Source: Pyxicephalus adspersus
Taxonomy: Eukaryota; Chordata; Amphibia; Anura; Pyxicephalidae
DNA: 64,000 nt
Direction of reading: 5' to 3'
Assembly (NCBI RefSeq): GCF_032062135.1
Contig: NC_092860.1
Span: forward strand, 71,500,668-71,564,667
Positions 1 through 10,924 of this stretch are shown piece after piece. The notes beneath the pieces are model-generated. The model did no database searches. It was not told the DNA's origin and saw nothing but the letters and a program-made list of their open reading frames with translations. The translations under genes and the position numbers were made by a program. Each line of letters starts with the position of its first letter. The first letter of the stretch is position 1.

Positions 1-1833
1 TATCCAGGCCTTTTTTAGGTTGCGCTCATTTCTTCCCCTCTCCTTTATGGGTCATATAACCCTAATTAAAATGGTGACACTCCCCAAATATTCCATCTGC
101 AAGCTCTCCCTATCCTTCTCAAGCACAAACAAATCCAGTATATTATTAGATTACTAAGGCAATTCATCTGGGGTAGTAGGGACTCCAAAATCTGTTGTGC
201 CATATTGCACCAGTCCACATCAAATTCAGGCCTTAACTTGCCTAACATCGCGTTATACAATGAGGCATCCCTCTCATATATTCTCAAAGACTGGCTCCAT
301 GGCACCTCTTTTTACACCAATCTCTCCACTGATTTTGCCCTCTGCACTCCTTTACACACCATTTCTCTAATGCACCTCCATAAGGTATTAATACCGGACC
401 ATGTTGAACGCAACCCACTATTGTTTTCACAATGGCGCCTTTGGCATACTCTCCGAAGTGGAGCATTTCTTAATTCCCATACCTCCCTCCGTTTGTTTGG
501 GAACCCTGATTTTACCCCCAAATTTACCTCCCTGATCTTCCGGGAATGGGCTGATGCAGGCATACTCTCAGTAATGTCCTTCCTAAAACCTTACTCCCTT
601 CTCGAACTGCAATCATAATTCCCAAGAACTAGGCAAAGTTTGTTTGCTGTCTTTTAAGAGCATGACTATAGCTCCAGGGTTGCTCATACCCTTTCGACCA
701 CAGACTGGCATAATCCCCTGGAGTCCATGCTGCTCTCCTCCCTGTCCTCTTCTAAAGCGATATCTAAATTTTACAAATTTCTCACAGAAATAGATTATGA
801 TAATCTAACAACGGGCCTGGTGGGTTGCCGCATTTCCCAAATTTGGACACATCAAGCTTATTGCAAATGCTGTGAATGCCATGGTAAGCATTGTCCTCGG
901 TTCAATACTGAGAAATGTTTTTGAAATTATTTCACAGAGCATATATCTCCCCATCCCGAGCGTATCATATGGGTCTAGCAGAGTCGATCGATTTCCTCAA
1001 ATGTGGTGCACCTCAAGTTGATTTTTTCATAAATTTTGGGACTGCCTCCACAAATTGCTTGTTATATCCAAATGCACCTGGTTATTTTTTTCCCTTTACC
1101 CTCTCCTGGGCAATGTTTGCTATGGTGGGTAGAGACGGTATTTGCTACTCTTGTGGTGCCAAACAATTGTTACTTCTATTGTCAGCAGTCGGTAAAAAAT
1201 CGATTCTCCACTGCTGGATTTCTACGGACCCCTCTCGCTCCAGCTATTTCTTAATAAACTCCAGCACCTGTTTAAAATGGAATGGGTTGAAGCCTCATAC
1301 TCCAAAGAATTTAAAACCTCAAAATTTTTTGAGACCTGGGAAAGTTTTATCGGAACAGTGAATGCAACCACTAGAGCTCATCTCTTCAAATGTTTCAACC
1401 AAACCACCTGGTACCTCACTAGAGTCCAGAAAGGCGACCCCTCCATTCATCTCCCTGTCTAAAATGAAAGAGGAGGGATTCTCCTTTCAATCTTTGAACC
1501 TGTTCTCAAAGAGGATATATATCCCCTCCCCCCATTCCCCCATATCTCCATTATCCACTCCTATCTATAAATACACTGATGGCTAAAATAATTAATAATA
1601 ATAATAAAAATAATATTAATTAACTGTTATTACAACTGGTGTTTATCTCTATTGTACTGTTAAGAGGGACATACAATGTATATTACTGTCAATTTTGAAA
1701 AAATTGTAGTACACTATGAAATTCTCTGTTTATTTCTGTCATATTTTTGTCATGATCTGATTTGTACTGTATTTACTGTATTTTACCCTAGAATTGTTTA
1801 ATTGTAATAAAAAATATTTTACAAAAAAAAAAA
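1..1833 (+). mobile_element. L1/Tx1-type LINE, 3' part (ORF2 C-terminus, 3'UTR, poly-A)
   Basis: Translation gives the region after the reverse transcriptase of an L1-type ORF2. Bases 1-204 contain a PLSFMGHITLIKM-like stretch and 205-618 an open frame with GLNLPNIALYNEASLSYIL, a hallmark of L1 ORF2 C-termini. A shifted frame at 915-1050 resembles the cysteine-containing C-terminal segment (YRAY..R...MG...). Stops and frameshifts break the reading, so it is a dead copy. It ends in an AT-rich 3'UTR and an A-run at about 1822-1833, where Gypsy sequence starts. The 5' side runs off the window. Identification is by motif recognition, not by search. Confidence 0.85.
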
Positions 1834-2645
1834 GTTTTGTAGGGAGAGAAGCCACCTGGTAACAATTGCACTCCTCTATTTTTAATGAGCCATCCATTTC
1901 AGTGGATATGGTCTGTTATGAGTCTGAACTTTCTCCCCAACAGGTAGTATCTGAGGCTGTCCAGTGCCTACTTTATGGTCAAGCATTCCTGCTACACAAT
2001 GGTTTACCTGCTCTCTGCAAGGGGTCAATGTCTTGCTAATGTATATGTCCATTTAGTACCTGGAATAAGACCAACCCCAAGCCTACCTCTGAGGCATCTG
2101 TTTGTACCAGGAATACTGTGTGAAAGTCAGGGGCAGTTAATACTGGGCACTTACGTACAGCAGCCTTAGAAGATATTTTACACCTCTTAGGACCAAGTAA
2201 CTGCTCCTGTTTTCTGCCCTTTTGTCTGATCTGTAAACAGGCCACTAGGGTAGCAGATATGGAGATAAACCTGGGGAAATAACCTTTGATCCCTAAGAAG
2301 ATTTTCACCTGCTTCTTGGAGTTGGAATGAGGTTGTTCCCAAATAGCCTCAACTTTTGACACCTGGGGCTTTATTATTTTTATTATTAATATTATTATTA
2401 ATAAGAAACTGGATTTTTATAGCGCCAACATATTACGCAGCACTGTACATTAAATAGGGGTTGCAAATGACAGACAAATACAGACAGTGACACAGGAGGA
2501 GAGGACCCTGCCCCGAAGAGCTTACAATCACCTGGGTCTTGGCAAGTCTCTTCCCAATGATAATCTGGGCTGGTCCTAGCATCTCTATTAGCTCATCTAC
2601 CCTGGGCATGAGATAGGCATCAAATCTGCAAAAAAACTAAGACAT
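1834..2645 (-). mobile_element. Ty3/Gypsy pol remnant (RT and RNase H pieces)
   Basis: On the - strand, 2536-2640 reads FDAYLMPRVDELIEMLGPAQ, matching the start of a Gypsy reverse transcriptase finger/palm (PMPRVDELIE). The 2036-2362 frame reads SKVEAIW...KQVKIFLGIKGYFPRFI and then VQTDASEVGLGLVLFQ, the RT-thumb to RNase H junction with the catalytic TDAS. Translation continues to about 1880 with RYYLLG..F.LITDH..LKWM, further RNase H. The middle of the RT, including the YxDD box, is missing, and an L2 tail sits between the two parts. No LTR, primer-binding site, gag or integrase was recognised. It is an old fragment; the LINE poly-A abuts its 3' side. Confidence 0.85.
2368..2528 (-). mobile_element. 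L2/CR1-type LINE 3' tail inserted in the Gypsy remnant
   Basis: On the - strand this reads as the 3' end of the L2-like LINE seen whole at 54.2-55.9 kb: a TGTAAGCTC-like block, CTGTCTGTCATTTGCAACCCC, TGTACAGTGCTGCGTAATATG, TTGGCGCTATAAA and then an (AAT)n tail. CACCTGGG occurs at both edges (2360-2367 and 2529-2536), consistent with an 8-bp target duplication inside the Gypsy pol sequence. It is a severely 5'-truncated insertion, younger than the Gypsy element. Confidence 0.8.
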
Positions 2646-3365
2646 TCTACATAAAACGTCAAAAATGGCCTAGACAAAATTATTGGCCCCTTGTCACGCT
2701 TAGGGAGACAGAGCCCCTGATGGCAGAATCCAAGCAGCAGCCAGGTCTTCTCCAGAGTCTCTAGTGGTGGGGATGTTGTGCTGCTGGCTGCTGCCAGGTT
2801 GCAGTTCTTGGGCACACCAGGGTGAGCAGGATAAAGCACAGTACCAAATCAAATCACCAGAGAATGGTCAAGGAAGGCCGGGGTTGAGGCAGCCAGCAAC
2901 CAAGAGAGGTCAGGAACAAAGCCAAGGGTCAAGAACTGTGGAGAGATCTAAAAACAGAAGTCGGGAGAACATTCCCTTCATATCTGAGAGACCTGGAACA
3001 GCTGGCAAAGAAAGAGTAGTCCAAAGTTCCAGTAGAGAGATGTAAAAGACTCATTGATAGTTACAGCAATTAACACCAGTTATTTCTTCCAAAGGATGTG
3101 CTACTAAGTATTATGTTGAGGGTGCCAATAATTTTGTCCAGACCATTTTTGATGTTTTGTGTGGAATGTTTTAGATTTTTGTGTTCTTCCAGTGCCAACA
3201 AGAGAAATAAATGACAATACCAAAGCATTTGTAAATTCAACAATTTTCTTGGAGAAGTGGTGCATTTTCTGACAAATGCAAGGGTACCGATATTTTTGGC
3301 AATATTTGTATATCTGGGTTAATTCTTGCTTATCTTTTCTCTTCGAATATGGAATCTTTTCCATG
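2646..3365. repeat. Inverted Tc1-like fragments around unclassified GC-richer DNA
   Basis: Bases 2658-2695 and 3118-3155 are near-complementary (core ACAAAATTATTGGC and GCCAATAATTTTGT, each next to CAAAAATGG or CCATTTTTG). The GGGTGCCAATAATTTTGTCCA type of sequence is familiar from Tc1-like transposons, and 3156-3365 continues in that style. The ~420 bp between the arms is GC-richer, begins TGTCACGCTTAGGGAGACAG and could be part of an LTR, but no second copy is present to prove it. No transposase frame was found. Confidence 0.45.
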
Positions 3366-3865
3366 GACCCTGTTTAGACGCCACTGGACAGCATAGAGCC
3401 ATCACCTACACCAAGCTCAGAATCCAGCAGTCTGCCATCCAATCTGAGGATATCCTTCTAACAGAGCTTAATAAAATGCCAGTCCCAGTACATAAAACCT
3501 TCCACTACACAAGAACTTGCATGCATGTACCTTTTTACAATAGGTCATCGTTAAAGTGTGGTGTGGCTAAAAAAAGATTAATGTTTACTTGTAAAATATT
3601 TCTTGTTCTATGCAAATAATGACTGTAAAAAACAATAATGGTAATGTTATTGTAACTTTTTATTTGATTATAAATGTCCTCTCTTTAATAAAAATGTTGG
3701 TCTGCAACCAAAAATTCAGCTTAGGCCAGAAAATTGTTTGGTTTTATTTAAATTAGTTTTTATAATTTTGGTAAATAAAACTTTACAAGAATAACATTAG
3801 AGCTTCTGTCTTCCTTGGAGTGGTGCTAAACAACATATTATCTACAGTACAAGTTTACTTTTCCT
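3366..3865. other. Unannotated stretch
   Basis: AT-rich sequence with short chance open frames. I see no recognisable repeat boundary, exon or RNA gene. Confidence 0.4.
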
Positions 3866-4440
3866 GTTTCAGTAAGTTTTTTTTATTGGAGTTTAAAAGA
3901 AAGTACAATTCAACAACCTTACACTACACAACATTTCATACATCAGTGTGGGGAAAAAAAAGATGTATAGACATTATAGGTAGTTATACTAAAGTATTTC
4001 TAAAATACAAAAATGTTATACTTATAGTAGTGTACACACTATGGATACACAATGAGTATCAGAATTTATGTCCACATATTGTCTACTTATGTTACACTAC
4101 ATCTTCTGAAAAATGTTTCCCAGGCAACAAACGGTTAAACATGTCTCTTTTGGCCATGAATTATACAGCAGTCAGAACAGATTCTTAGAGGATGTACCTC
4201 CCCCCTGCAGTCAGCCCCTAATTTGGAGCTCTGATGGAAATCCTGGTCTGTTTTGGTCCTGATGGTTCATACTGAGCCTGATGTCTGCAGGCACACAGCT
4301 GGTTCAAATGTCTCACTGAAGTAGCAGCTTGACCTCAAAATGTCTGATTCTCTCTTGAACAACTCCTGGCCTTCTTTTTCTAAACTTTGGATGAAGCGAT
4401 GGTCGTTCAAAAGAGGTATAGTAAATTCAGCACCCTAAAT
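3866..4440 (-). other. Possible retroposed sequence with short unidentified frame
   Basis: On the - strand a stop-to-stop frame covers 4267-4434 (about 55 codons) and includes NDHRFIQSLEKEGQELF and RSSCYFSETFEPAVCLQT. The composition looks protein-like, but I do not recognise the family. It is followed on the same strand by about 400 bp and an AATAAAAAAAA motif near 3868-3880, which would suit a retroposed 3' end or an L1 3'UTR. There is no upstream ATG and no splice context. It could be a LINE remnant, a processed pseudogene piece or chance. Confidence 0.25.
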
Positions 4441-5600
4441 AGACTAGAGTGTGTAAGCCGCTTTGAATTGCTGGGGGAACCACTATAACAGAGCAACAAA
4501 TTTGCCTGGAAAAATATCAGGCATTAGAGATAAATGTACATGAAAGTAATATTGTATCAGAGTTTTTGTTTTATTTTTTTAACTTTTACATTCTATTTAT
4601 CTTTTTTGTTTAGGATGTTCACATATGTTTTAGGTTCAGATGGTGTGTGCTGCATTTTCACATAGCTGCATATGTTAGTTTCAATAGGAAACATAAATGA
4701 GTACACAGAAATCCAGCCCTGAACACTGACAGCACCAAAAATGGTCCAGGTTTGTTTTTGATGCTAGCAACCTTTAGGGTTGCATTAATGTGTAGACATC
4801 TGGCTTTTCTCATTGATACAATCAGAATTTGTTTAACAAAAAATCAATTTATAAATTGGAAAATGCATCACAAAATAAAAAAAACTGCACTGAAAAACCT
4901 ATACATACCTTTAATACATTAATAGAATGTTGTTATGTATGCTAATAAAATACTGCATGCATATATGTGTTTTACACCACATAAAATTGTGTAAAAAATA
5001 TTTAAAACAATTAAAAATTAGTAATTTAATTTTAACTAAGTTTGTATTATCAGTGTGTAACCCACAACACAGTTTAATAATATAGAAATCCTTTTTTTTC
5101 ATTGTTTATTTTTAGAAATGTTTCCAGGCAATATTTTTGCTGCAGTGAAAATGTAATTATTACCCGAGGCCTTATGTTTTGTCACTTAAGTGTAACAGTG
5201 TTGCTTGCCATGACCTTGGAGCAGGAGTTATTTTCTCTTGTCTGTTAGGTACAGCACAAGTGTTTTACTGATATGTGCTGTACTGGGTGTTAATACAGCA
5301 CAACACTTGGAAGCTCTGTGATATTAAAGTCAGACAAATATGTTTATATATGTATAACATATATGTATATATTTAAATACCCTAAACTTGATCAGTCATA
5401 GTTCTTGCTAAGGAACATTTTTACAATAAAAATGTCTGGTGTTATGTTGTAAGTTATGGAAGCTTACTATGCTCTATTGCTGTGATGACATCAGGTGGAC
5501 ATCTAGAGTTTTATGTTGTATATATCAGGGATGCAGAACAGTGTATTGTTTTCTCATTGCATGGATTTAAATAATTTTGGCCAGCAGTCATGAAACTTAT
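4441..5600. other. Unannotated AT-rich stretch
   Basis: Very AT-rich, with only short open frames and no conserved motif. Nothing supportable seen. Confidence 0.4.
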
Positions 5601-5601
5601 T

Positions 5602-5660
5602 GGGCCTGATTTAGATGAAGCTTTTCAACACTGGAGAAGGTAGATTATCATGAAAGAGCA
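5602..5660. repeat. Solo end of the palindromic GGGCCTGATTTATT element
   Basis: Begins GGGCCTGATTTAGATGAAGC and continues CACTGGAGAAGG, then a TCATGAAAG-like stretch. This matches the first ~55 bp of the complete copies at 16725, 39717 and 61549. The other arm is not found, so this is a truncated copy. Confidence 0.55.
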
Positions 5661-6750
5661 TTCATAAGAATGGGCTTTATTTAATAGGTAGGGTATAGCT
5701 GTTCTTGTAGCAAGAATAGACTTGAGGTTGGAGAAGATTTTAAACTAGGATCTAGGAGGGAGAGCAATCTTTGGAATTTATTACAGGTTGCAAATTCATT
5801 TGGGTTACAGCAGCTGCAATATTCTGTGGGATTTAACCAAGGCATGGTCTGTACTTCCTTCAGCCATGTATAGAAAAATAATGGTAAAAATTATTCATTG
5901 AGTGAATGTTTCACTTTATTTCTCCTTTTCAATAGGTTTTTAACCTTTATTCTCATTGCCTTAAATGCTGACTGGGAGAAGCAGACCTGTACCGCATGTT
6001 ATGGGATAGTCCTAGAATAAAACTATTCTAGAAAAAGTTGACAAATTATGCAACTACCTATGTATTAAATAACATGTTTTTGTCTCTTGAATGGGCCTGT
6101 TTAGTACTTAATTCATGGTGCTCACATAACTTAATGGGGTCGGAATCTTTTGTCGATAATCCTTGTAGTGACTAAAAAAAGTGAATTTTACATGTGGTGG
6201 ACCCAAATCCACTCTCTTTAAAAGTTTTCCAAGGCAAAGTACAATAACTTTTTAAGATGGTTTGGGTAGGGGCCTCTCAGGATAAAGAATTCTGACGTGG
6301 CAGATTTTTCTAAATATAGGAATCCTGGATAAATGCTTTACCTATTTCCATGAAGTAAAATGTTAAAAGTTCATTTGAACTGACATTCTGATAAACTCCT
6401 TGATTGCTTTCTAATAATTCCCCTGTAATTTATGATTTTGTGGGTGGACTTTGGAATATGTATGTTACAATTTCTGTACATTGTGGTCCATTGCTGTGAA
6501 TTACTGTTCTTTATTTGTAATTGTATTAAGTGTTCTTTATTTGTAATTTACCTTGTTGTTTTGTTGACATCCATGAATAGAAAAAAACCCTGAAAACTAG
6601 GACTCATGAGAATGTAGAATTTCAGAGTAGGCATAAAAGAGAAAGTGGGGATTACTAAGGGAAAATTAGAATATAGCTCATGATTGACTGACCTATATTA
6701 TGATTTAGAAGTGATAATAGAAACCTAATATAAAAATAGTCATGACTGAA
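5661..6750. other. Unannotated AT-rich stretch
   Basis: No exon, repeat boundary or RNA gene recognised. Confidence 0.4.
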
Positions 6751-6754
6751 TAAT

Positions 6755-6985
6755 TATTATTATTGCACACTATTTATATAGTGCCAACATTTTATGCAGC
6801 ACTTTACAAAGTCCATAGTCATGTCACCAGCTGTCCCTCAAGGGGGCTCACAATCTAATGTCCCTACCCAAGTCATATGTCTTTTATGTCTTTAATACAG
6901 TCTAAGGTCATTTTTTTAGTGAGAAGCCAATCAACCAACTGCATGTTTTTGGAATGTGGGAGGAAACCTATCCGAAGCATACCCA
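6755..6985 (-). repeat. L2/CR1-type LINE 3' tail, second subfamily
   Basis: Starts with (ATT)n and TATTTATATAGTGCCAACAT, then GCAGCACTTTACAAAGTC, and later TTTGGAATGTGGGAGGAAAC, a conserved block common in vertebrate L2/CR1 3' regions. Orientation is -. The CTTTACAAAGTC variant is shared with the fragment near 61.2 kb, while the copies at 2.4 and 29.7 kb have CTGTACATTAAATA. At least two subfamilies are therefore represented. Confidence 0.65.
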
Positions 6986-7528
6986 CCCACCCAAAGATTG
7001 CTCAAACATGAAAAGTAAGAGGGAAAATCGACTTTTAAAAAAAGAAGAACTATCCACAGGGACAAAAGGGACAGAAAATATGAATGGTGTTTTATTGAAA
7101 AAAATAATAATAGTCTGACCTTTACACTGCCTACACAGCCTTCAAAACACCTACTACAACCCCATTCTATGTGGGTTATTACTGCTCAACAGCCTGTTAC
7201 CCCGCTTGCAGAGAATCTGAAGCTCTGTACTTAATTTTCCACTTTTGAATATCTGCAAGTAGAACTGACAGGCTGCGCGCTCTAACTGAAAACTTCCCTT
7301 TACCTTACACATGGAGCTTAGCACCATCTTTCATCATACTGAGGAGAGGACTGCAGTTCTTTAAGATCACTTACTATTTGACACCCACAGAAGAGCTCAG
7401 GTGTACCATAGTGTGGTTTTATTGTTTAAATTCTTTTTTAAAAAATAGGTCACTAAAAAGCTGGGTCACAATACAAGGGTATTGGACAGTTGGGGCCTAA
7501 TATAAATATAATGGAAACCTTATGGATG
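6986..7528. other. Unannotated stretch
   Basis: AT-rich; nothing supportable seen. Confidence 0.4.
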
Positions 7529-7700
7529 TACAGGGTGTCCCAAAAGTCACTAGAAACTGAGTTTATTCATATTTTTAGCATCAAAAAAGGAGTTGCAGCG
7601 CTTTTACTTGCTAAGCTTGCCATCACGTTTAAACGCCTTGAAGACTAGTTTTTTACCTCCACTTGAGCGCCTCCATTTTCGACAACTTTCAGACACTTTT
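7529..7700. repeat. Possible mariner-type terminal fragment
   Basis: Contains TACAGGGTGTCCCAAAAGT at 7529-7547, the style of mariner terminal inverted repeats. No matching opposite end and no transposase frame were found nearby, so this would be a solo end. Confidence 0.3.
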
Positions 7701-8083
7701 GGTACCTAAGCCTGTCTGACGTTTTTCAGCATCTTTTCCCCGACCTCGCTGCAGGCTGTGCAGATTTGTTACAAATCTGAATATTTGGTTTGTTGATTAT
7801 CGCACTGAATATTTTAAATTGTGGTCCCATCTTTTCACTTACCTAATTGTGCGGGTGGTGCGATTTTTGGACTTTCTTTTATATTTATGTAGGTTAGGAT
7901 ATCCCTTTTATATAATTTGTGCTATAATAAAAATATATTTTTATACATTTTCATAAAGTAAGTGAACTGCCTTTAAAGTCCCGCTAATGCATTTGTTTTC
8001 TACGTTCTTGTTGGGATGTTGGCAGTGTTAATTACCAACTGGAGTTCAGACCATCAAGTATCTGAATTATACTTAACATATTC
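7701..8083. other. Unannotated stretch left of the L1 insertion
   Basis: AT-rich DNA forming the left flank of the L1 target duplication. Nothing else seen. Confidence 0.4.
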
Positions 8084-8098
8084 AAATAAATCCTTTTT
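8084..8098. repeat. Target-site duplication, left copy
   Basis: AAATAAATCCTTTTT here is repeated exactly at 10910-10924. The two copies bracket the L1 sequence. A preceding C also matches, but it may belong to the element. Confidence 0.85.
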
Positions 8099-9327
8099 AA
8101 TAATCTCGGAATGCGTTAGCCATATCTAAAGGATTGAACAGTTGTGCATTAGATTTATGATGGTATAAAAAGGGTAGCGAATATTTTGTACTCTTACCTT
8201 TAATTTTAGAGGCTAATAATTTACTGGCTCTGTTACCTTGAGCATAGTAAGTAGTTTTAATGCTTCTAAACATTTTTTCCTGTCGCTCGATCAGTAACAA
8301 GCGAAGATTTTGTCTAAGAATGAACAATTGTCGGGATACTTGGTCGCTAACTTTAGTTTTATGGATTGTTTCTAATGCTCTAATTTGCTCAAGCAGCTCA
8401 TCTATAGCCTGTCTTCTCTTTCTCCTTTCAATAGCAGAGAGTTGTATTAAAATTCCTCTCATATAGGCCTTATGGGCACACCACAATGTAGATGGAGTAA
8501 TCTCCGGGGAGTCGTTTAGATAAAAATATTCCTGTAAATTTTTAAGAATTTTTGATTTAGTAGAGTCACGTGCAAACAATGCTGCATCGTTTCGCCAAAG
8601 AAATGAAAACGAGGAAGCATTGTCCGCCGCCAAACACATAGATACAGGTGCATGATCCGACCAGGTCATAGTATGAATTAAAGAAGATGATACTTGCTGC
8701 AACGTCCATTTGTCCACAAGGAACAGATCTATTCTTGAGTACGATTGATGAGGAGCTGAGAAAAAAGTAAAGTCCTTCTCTACTGAATGGAGACATCGCC
8801 AGGCGTCAAAAAGCTCTTCCTTTTTCAACAAGGCATTCAGCGTCGGTCTTGTATATTTCTTGCTATTGGAGGTATCCAAAGAACTATCTGGTACACAGTT
8901 AAAGTCTCCACAAATAATGAGTGAGCCTTTTCGAATTTTCTTCACTCTTTTGAGGACATGAATTAAAAAATTAACTGAACGAACATTTGGGGCATATATG
9001 GCAACCAAAGTTCTAGTGATATTATCAAATTTAGCCACTAAAATGATGTATCTTCCTTCTGTATCAATATCTTTGTGGATCAAGGAAAAGGGTATCTCCT
9101 TTTATTGCGATTGTAACTCCTTTTTTTTTCTTTAGAGGAGATGTAGCATGGAACAGGTGTGGAAATTCTTTGTGATAGAAAGTAGGCATATTCTCTCTCT
9201 TAAAATGTGTTTCCTGTATACAAAGAATATTGGAGCCTTGCTTTTTGGCTTCGTCCCATACAGCTCTTCTTTTATAAGGACTATTAAGTCCTTTAGCATT
9301 AATAGAGAGGATATTAAGTCCCATCAT
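8099..9327 (-). pseudogene. L1 ORF2 endonuclease domain, frameshifted and truncated
   Basis: This is an apurinic/apyrimidinic-type endonuclease that nicks target DNA for reverse transcription. The first frame (9327 down to 9064) begins MMGLNILSINAKGLNSPYKR and contains the catalytic-site motif IQETH. The second frame (9083 down to 8099) carries YAPN, GDFN, SRIDLFL and the terminal SDHAPV motif, so all key endonuclease motifs survive. The two frames meet at a frameshift at 9064-9083. The sequence then runs about 190 residues into the linker before RT and ends at the L1 3' junction. No polymerase domain is present. Confidence 0.9.
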
Positions 9328-9655
9328 CGAGATCTATTGCCTCCCAGGAGACGATTGCGCCTATATTTAGCCGCATGTTGTACTGAAGAGAAGTACACAT
9401 TATTTCCAAACTGTACAGGACAAAAATTAAAGCACCATTGTGACAGATATGAAAGTAGACAGAACCAGAGTCATTTCCAAAGAGAAGAACTCGAACTAGA
9501 AAGTAAAAAAGGAGGACCTTAAGGGGTCCATAAGGCAGCGACTTACTGCCCATCTAAAATACACTTGGGGAGCATGAGTCGTGGTCACTTGCACCGGATT
9601 GCTTTTGATCATGTTGTTATCCTGTTTTGAGGGAATGAACTAAGCTGATTTCCAT

Positions 9656-10762
9656 TCAGGCGATATGCGACCTGGGTTTGGGCTTGGTTTGGATATGTGT
9701 GAATGGGCAGGAGGNNNNNNNNNNNNNNNNNNNNNNNNNNNNNNNNNNNNNNNNNNNNNNNNNNNNNNNNNNNNNNNNNNNNNNNNNNNNNNNNNNNNNN
9801 NNNNNNNNNNNNNNNNNNNNNNNNNNNNNNNNNNNNNNNNNNNNNNNNNNNNNNNNNNNNNNNNNNNNNNNNNNNNNNNNNNNNNNNNNNNNNNNNNNNN
9901 NNNNNNNNNNNNNNNNNNNNNNNNNNNNNNNNNNNNNNNNNNNNNNNNNNNNNNNNNNNNNNNNNNNNNNNNNNNNNNNNNNNNNNNNNNNNNNNNNNNN
10001 NNNNNNNNNNNNNNNNNNNNNNNNNNNNNNNTTCGGAAGCCTATGAGCTCTATCTATCAGGAGCTCAAAAGGGGCTGCTCCTGGAATCAGCACTGAGATA
10101 AATTGAGAGAGATAGTTGCTTAATTCAGCTGGAAGTATAGATTCTGGAATACCTCTGAACTTGATATTGTTTCTCCGTGAGTGGTCTTCCATATTAGCCA
10201 GTTTCAGTTGTACTTGTTGCAATGTATCCTGCGTGTCGGTAAGTGAGTCCACTAGATCATTATGAGCTCCAGCGTATTCTCCCATCTTATGCTCAATATG
10301 GTCCACTCTGTCACCTATCTTATGTACATCCGTTTTAACCTGATGCACTAAAGTAAGGAAATCTTGATGTTATGAGCTACGGAGCGATATCAGCATCTCC
10401 TTAAGCGTAGTATCTGAGACTGGGCCATCAGATGTAGGGAATGTCCCTATAGGGTTAGAGATTTCAGCTTCTTCTGAGATAGGAAATATAGTAGGGCTTA
10501 CCCCATTCACTTCATCCTCTGCATATGTCAGCTTCAGTCTGGCTTTGGCTGGGCTTGCTTGTGAGGATGAAGATTGAGAAGTATTCTCTGAGTCCCCCTC
10601 GTTTCTTTTTGTTGCGTCTCCTGTGGCCTGAACTCCCAAGCCGTTCGTATTCTTACTGTGTCTCGAGGCCCGCCTCCCCGCGCCATCTTGGCCATGCTGA
10701 TCAGATGCAGTGAAGAACTCCGTTAATTTCCGCGGAGTATAGCCAGTTTTCCGCTTGCCCAT
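9656..10762 (-). pseudogene. L1 ORF1 (nucleic-acid-binding coiled-coil protein), frameshifted
   Basis: ORF1p packages LINE RNA as a trimeric chaperone. The N-terminal frame (10762 down to 10370) starts MGKRKTGYTPRKLTEFF at a good ATG and runs through a Ser/Thr/Gln-rich segment to a stop near 10370. The next frame (about 10348 downward) continues with a heptad-like coiled coil (KTDVHKIGDRVDHIEHKM) and then the start of the RRM-like domain, DHSRRNNIKFRGIPES. A single frameshift near 10350-10370 separates the two. The C-terminal part falls in the assembly gap. The family is clear (Transposase_22/L1 ORF1). Confidence 0.85.
9715..10031. other. Assembly gap (317 N)
   Basis: A run of N inside the L1, covering ORF1's C-terminus. 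Open frames crossing it are artefacts. Confidence 0.99.
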
Positions 10763-10909
10763 CGTTGTGTGGTGATCCCCGGGTCGTTCACCAGGAAGGA
10801 GAAGAAGAATAACCGCCAGTATGAGTCGCTAATTATTCCGGTGCTTAACCACGCTACAGAGCCTCAAGCTAAAGCGACCATCCGCTTCCGCTTCCGGCCA
10901 CGCCCCCCC

Positions 10910-10924
10910 AAATAAATCCTTTTT
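10910..10924. repeat. Target-site duplication, right copy
   Basis: Exact repeat of 8084-8098, directly next to the 5' end of the L1. Confidence 0.85.

Larger units (their letters stand above)
8099..10909 (-). mobile_element. L1/Tx1-type LINE, intact 5' end but 3'-truncated
   Basis: Read on the - strand it has a GC-rich 5'UTR of ~147 bp starting GGGGGGGCGTGGCC (10909 downward), a frameshifted ORF1, a 317-bp assembly gap and the N-terminal endonuclease half of ORF2. The element stops inside ORF2, just after MANAFRDY and before the reverse transcriptase, at a short A-run. A perfect 15-bp direct repeat flanks it, so the truncated form itself appears to be what was inserted. It cannot encode its own reverse transcriptase. 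Confidence 0.88.

Noticed and set aside
9656..10101. Open frames running through the N gap at 9715-10031 on the + strand
   Set aside because: They are open only because N codons cannot be stops.
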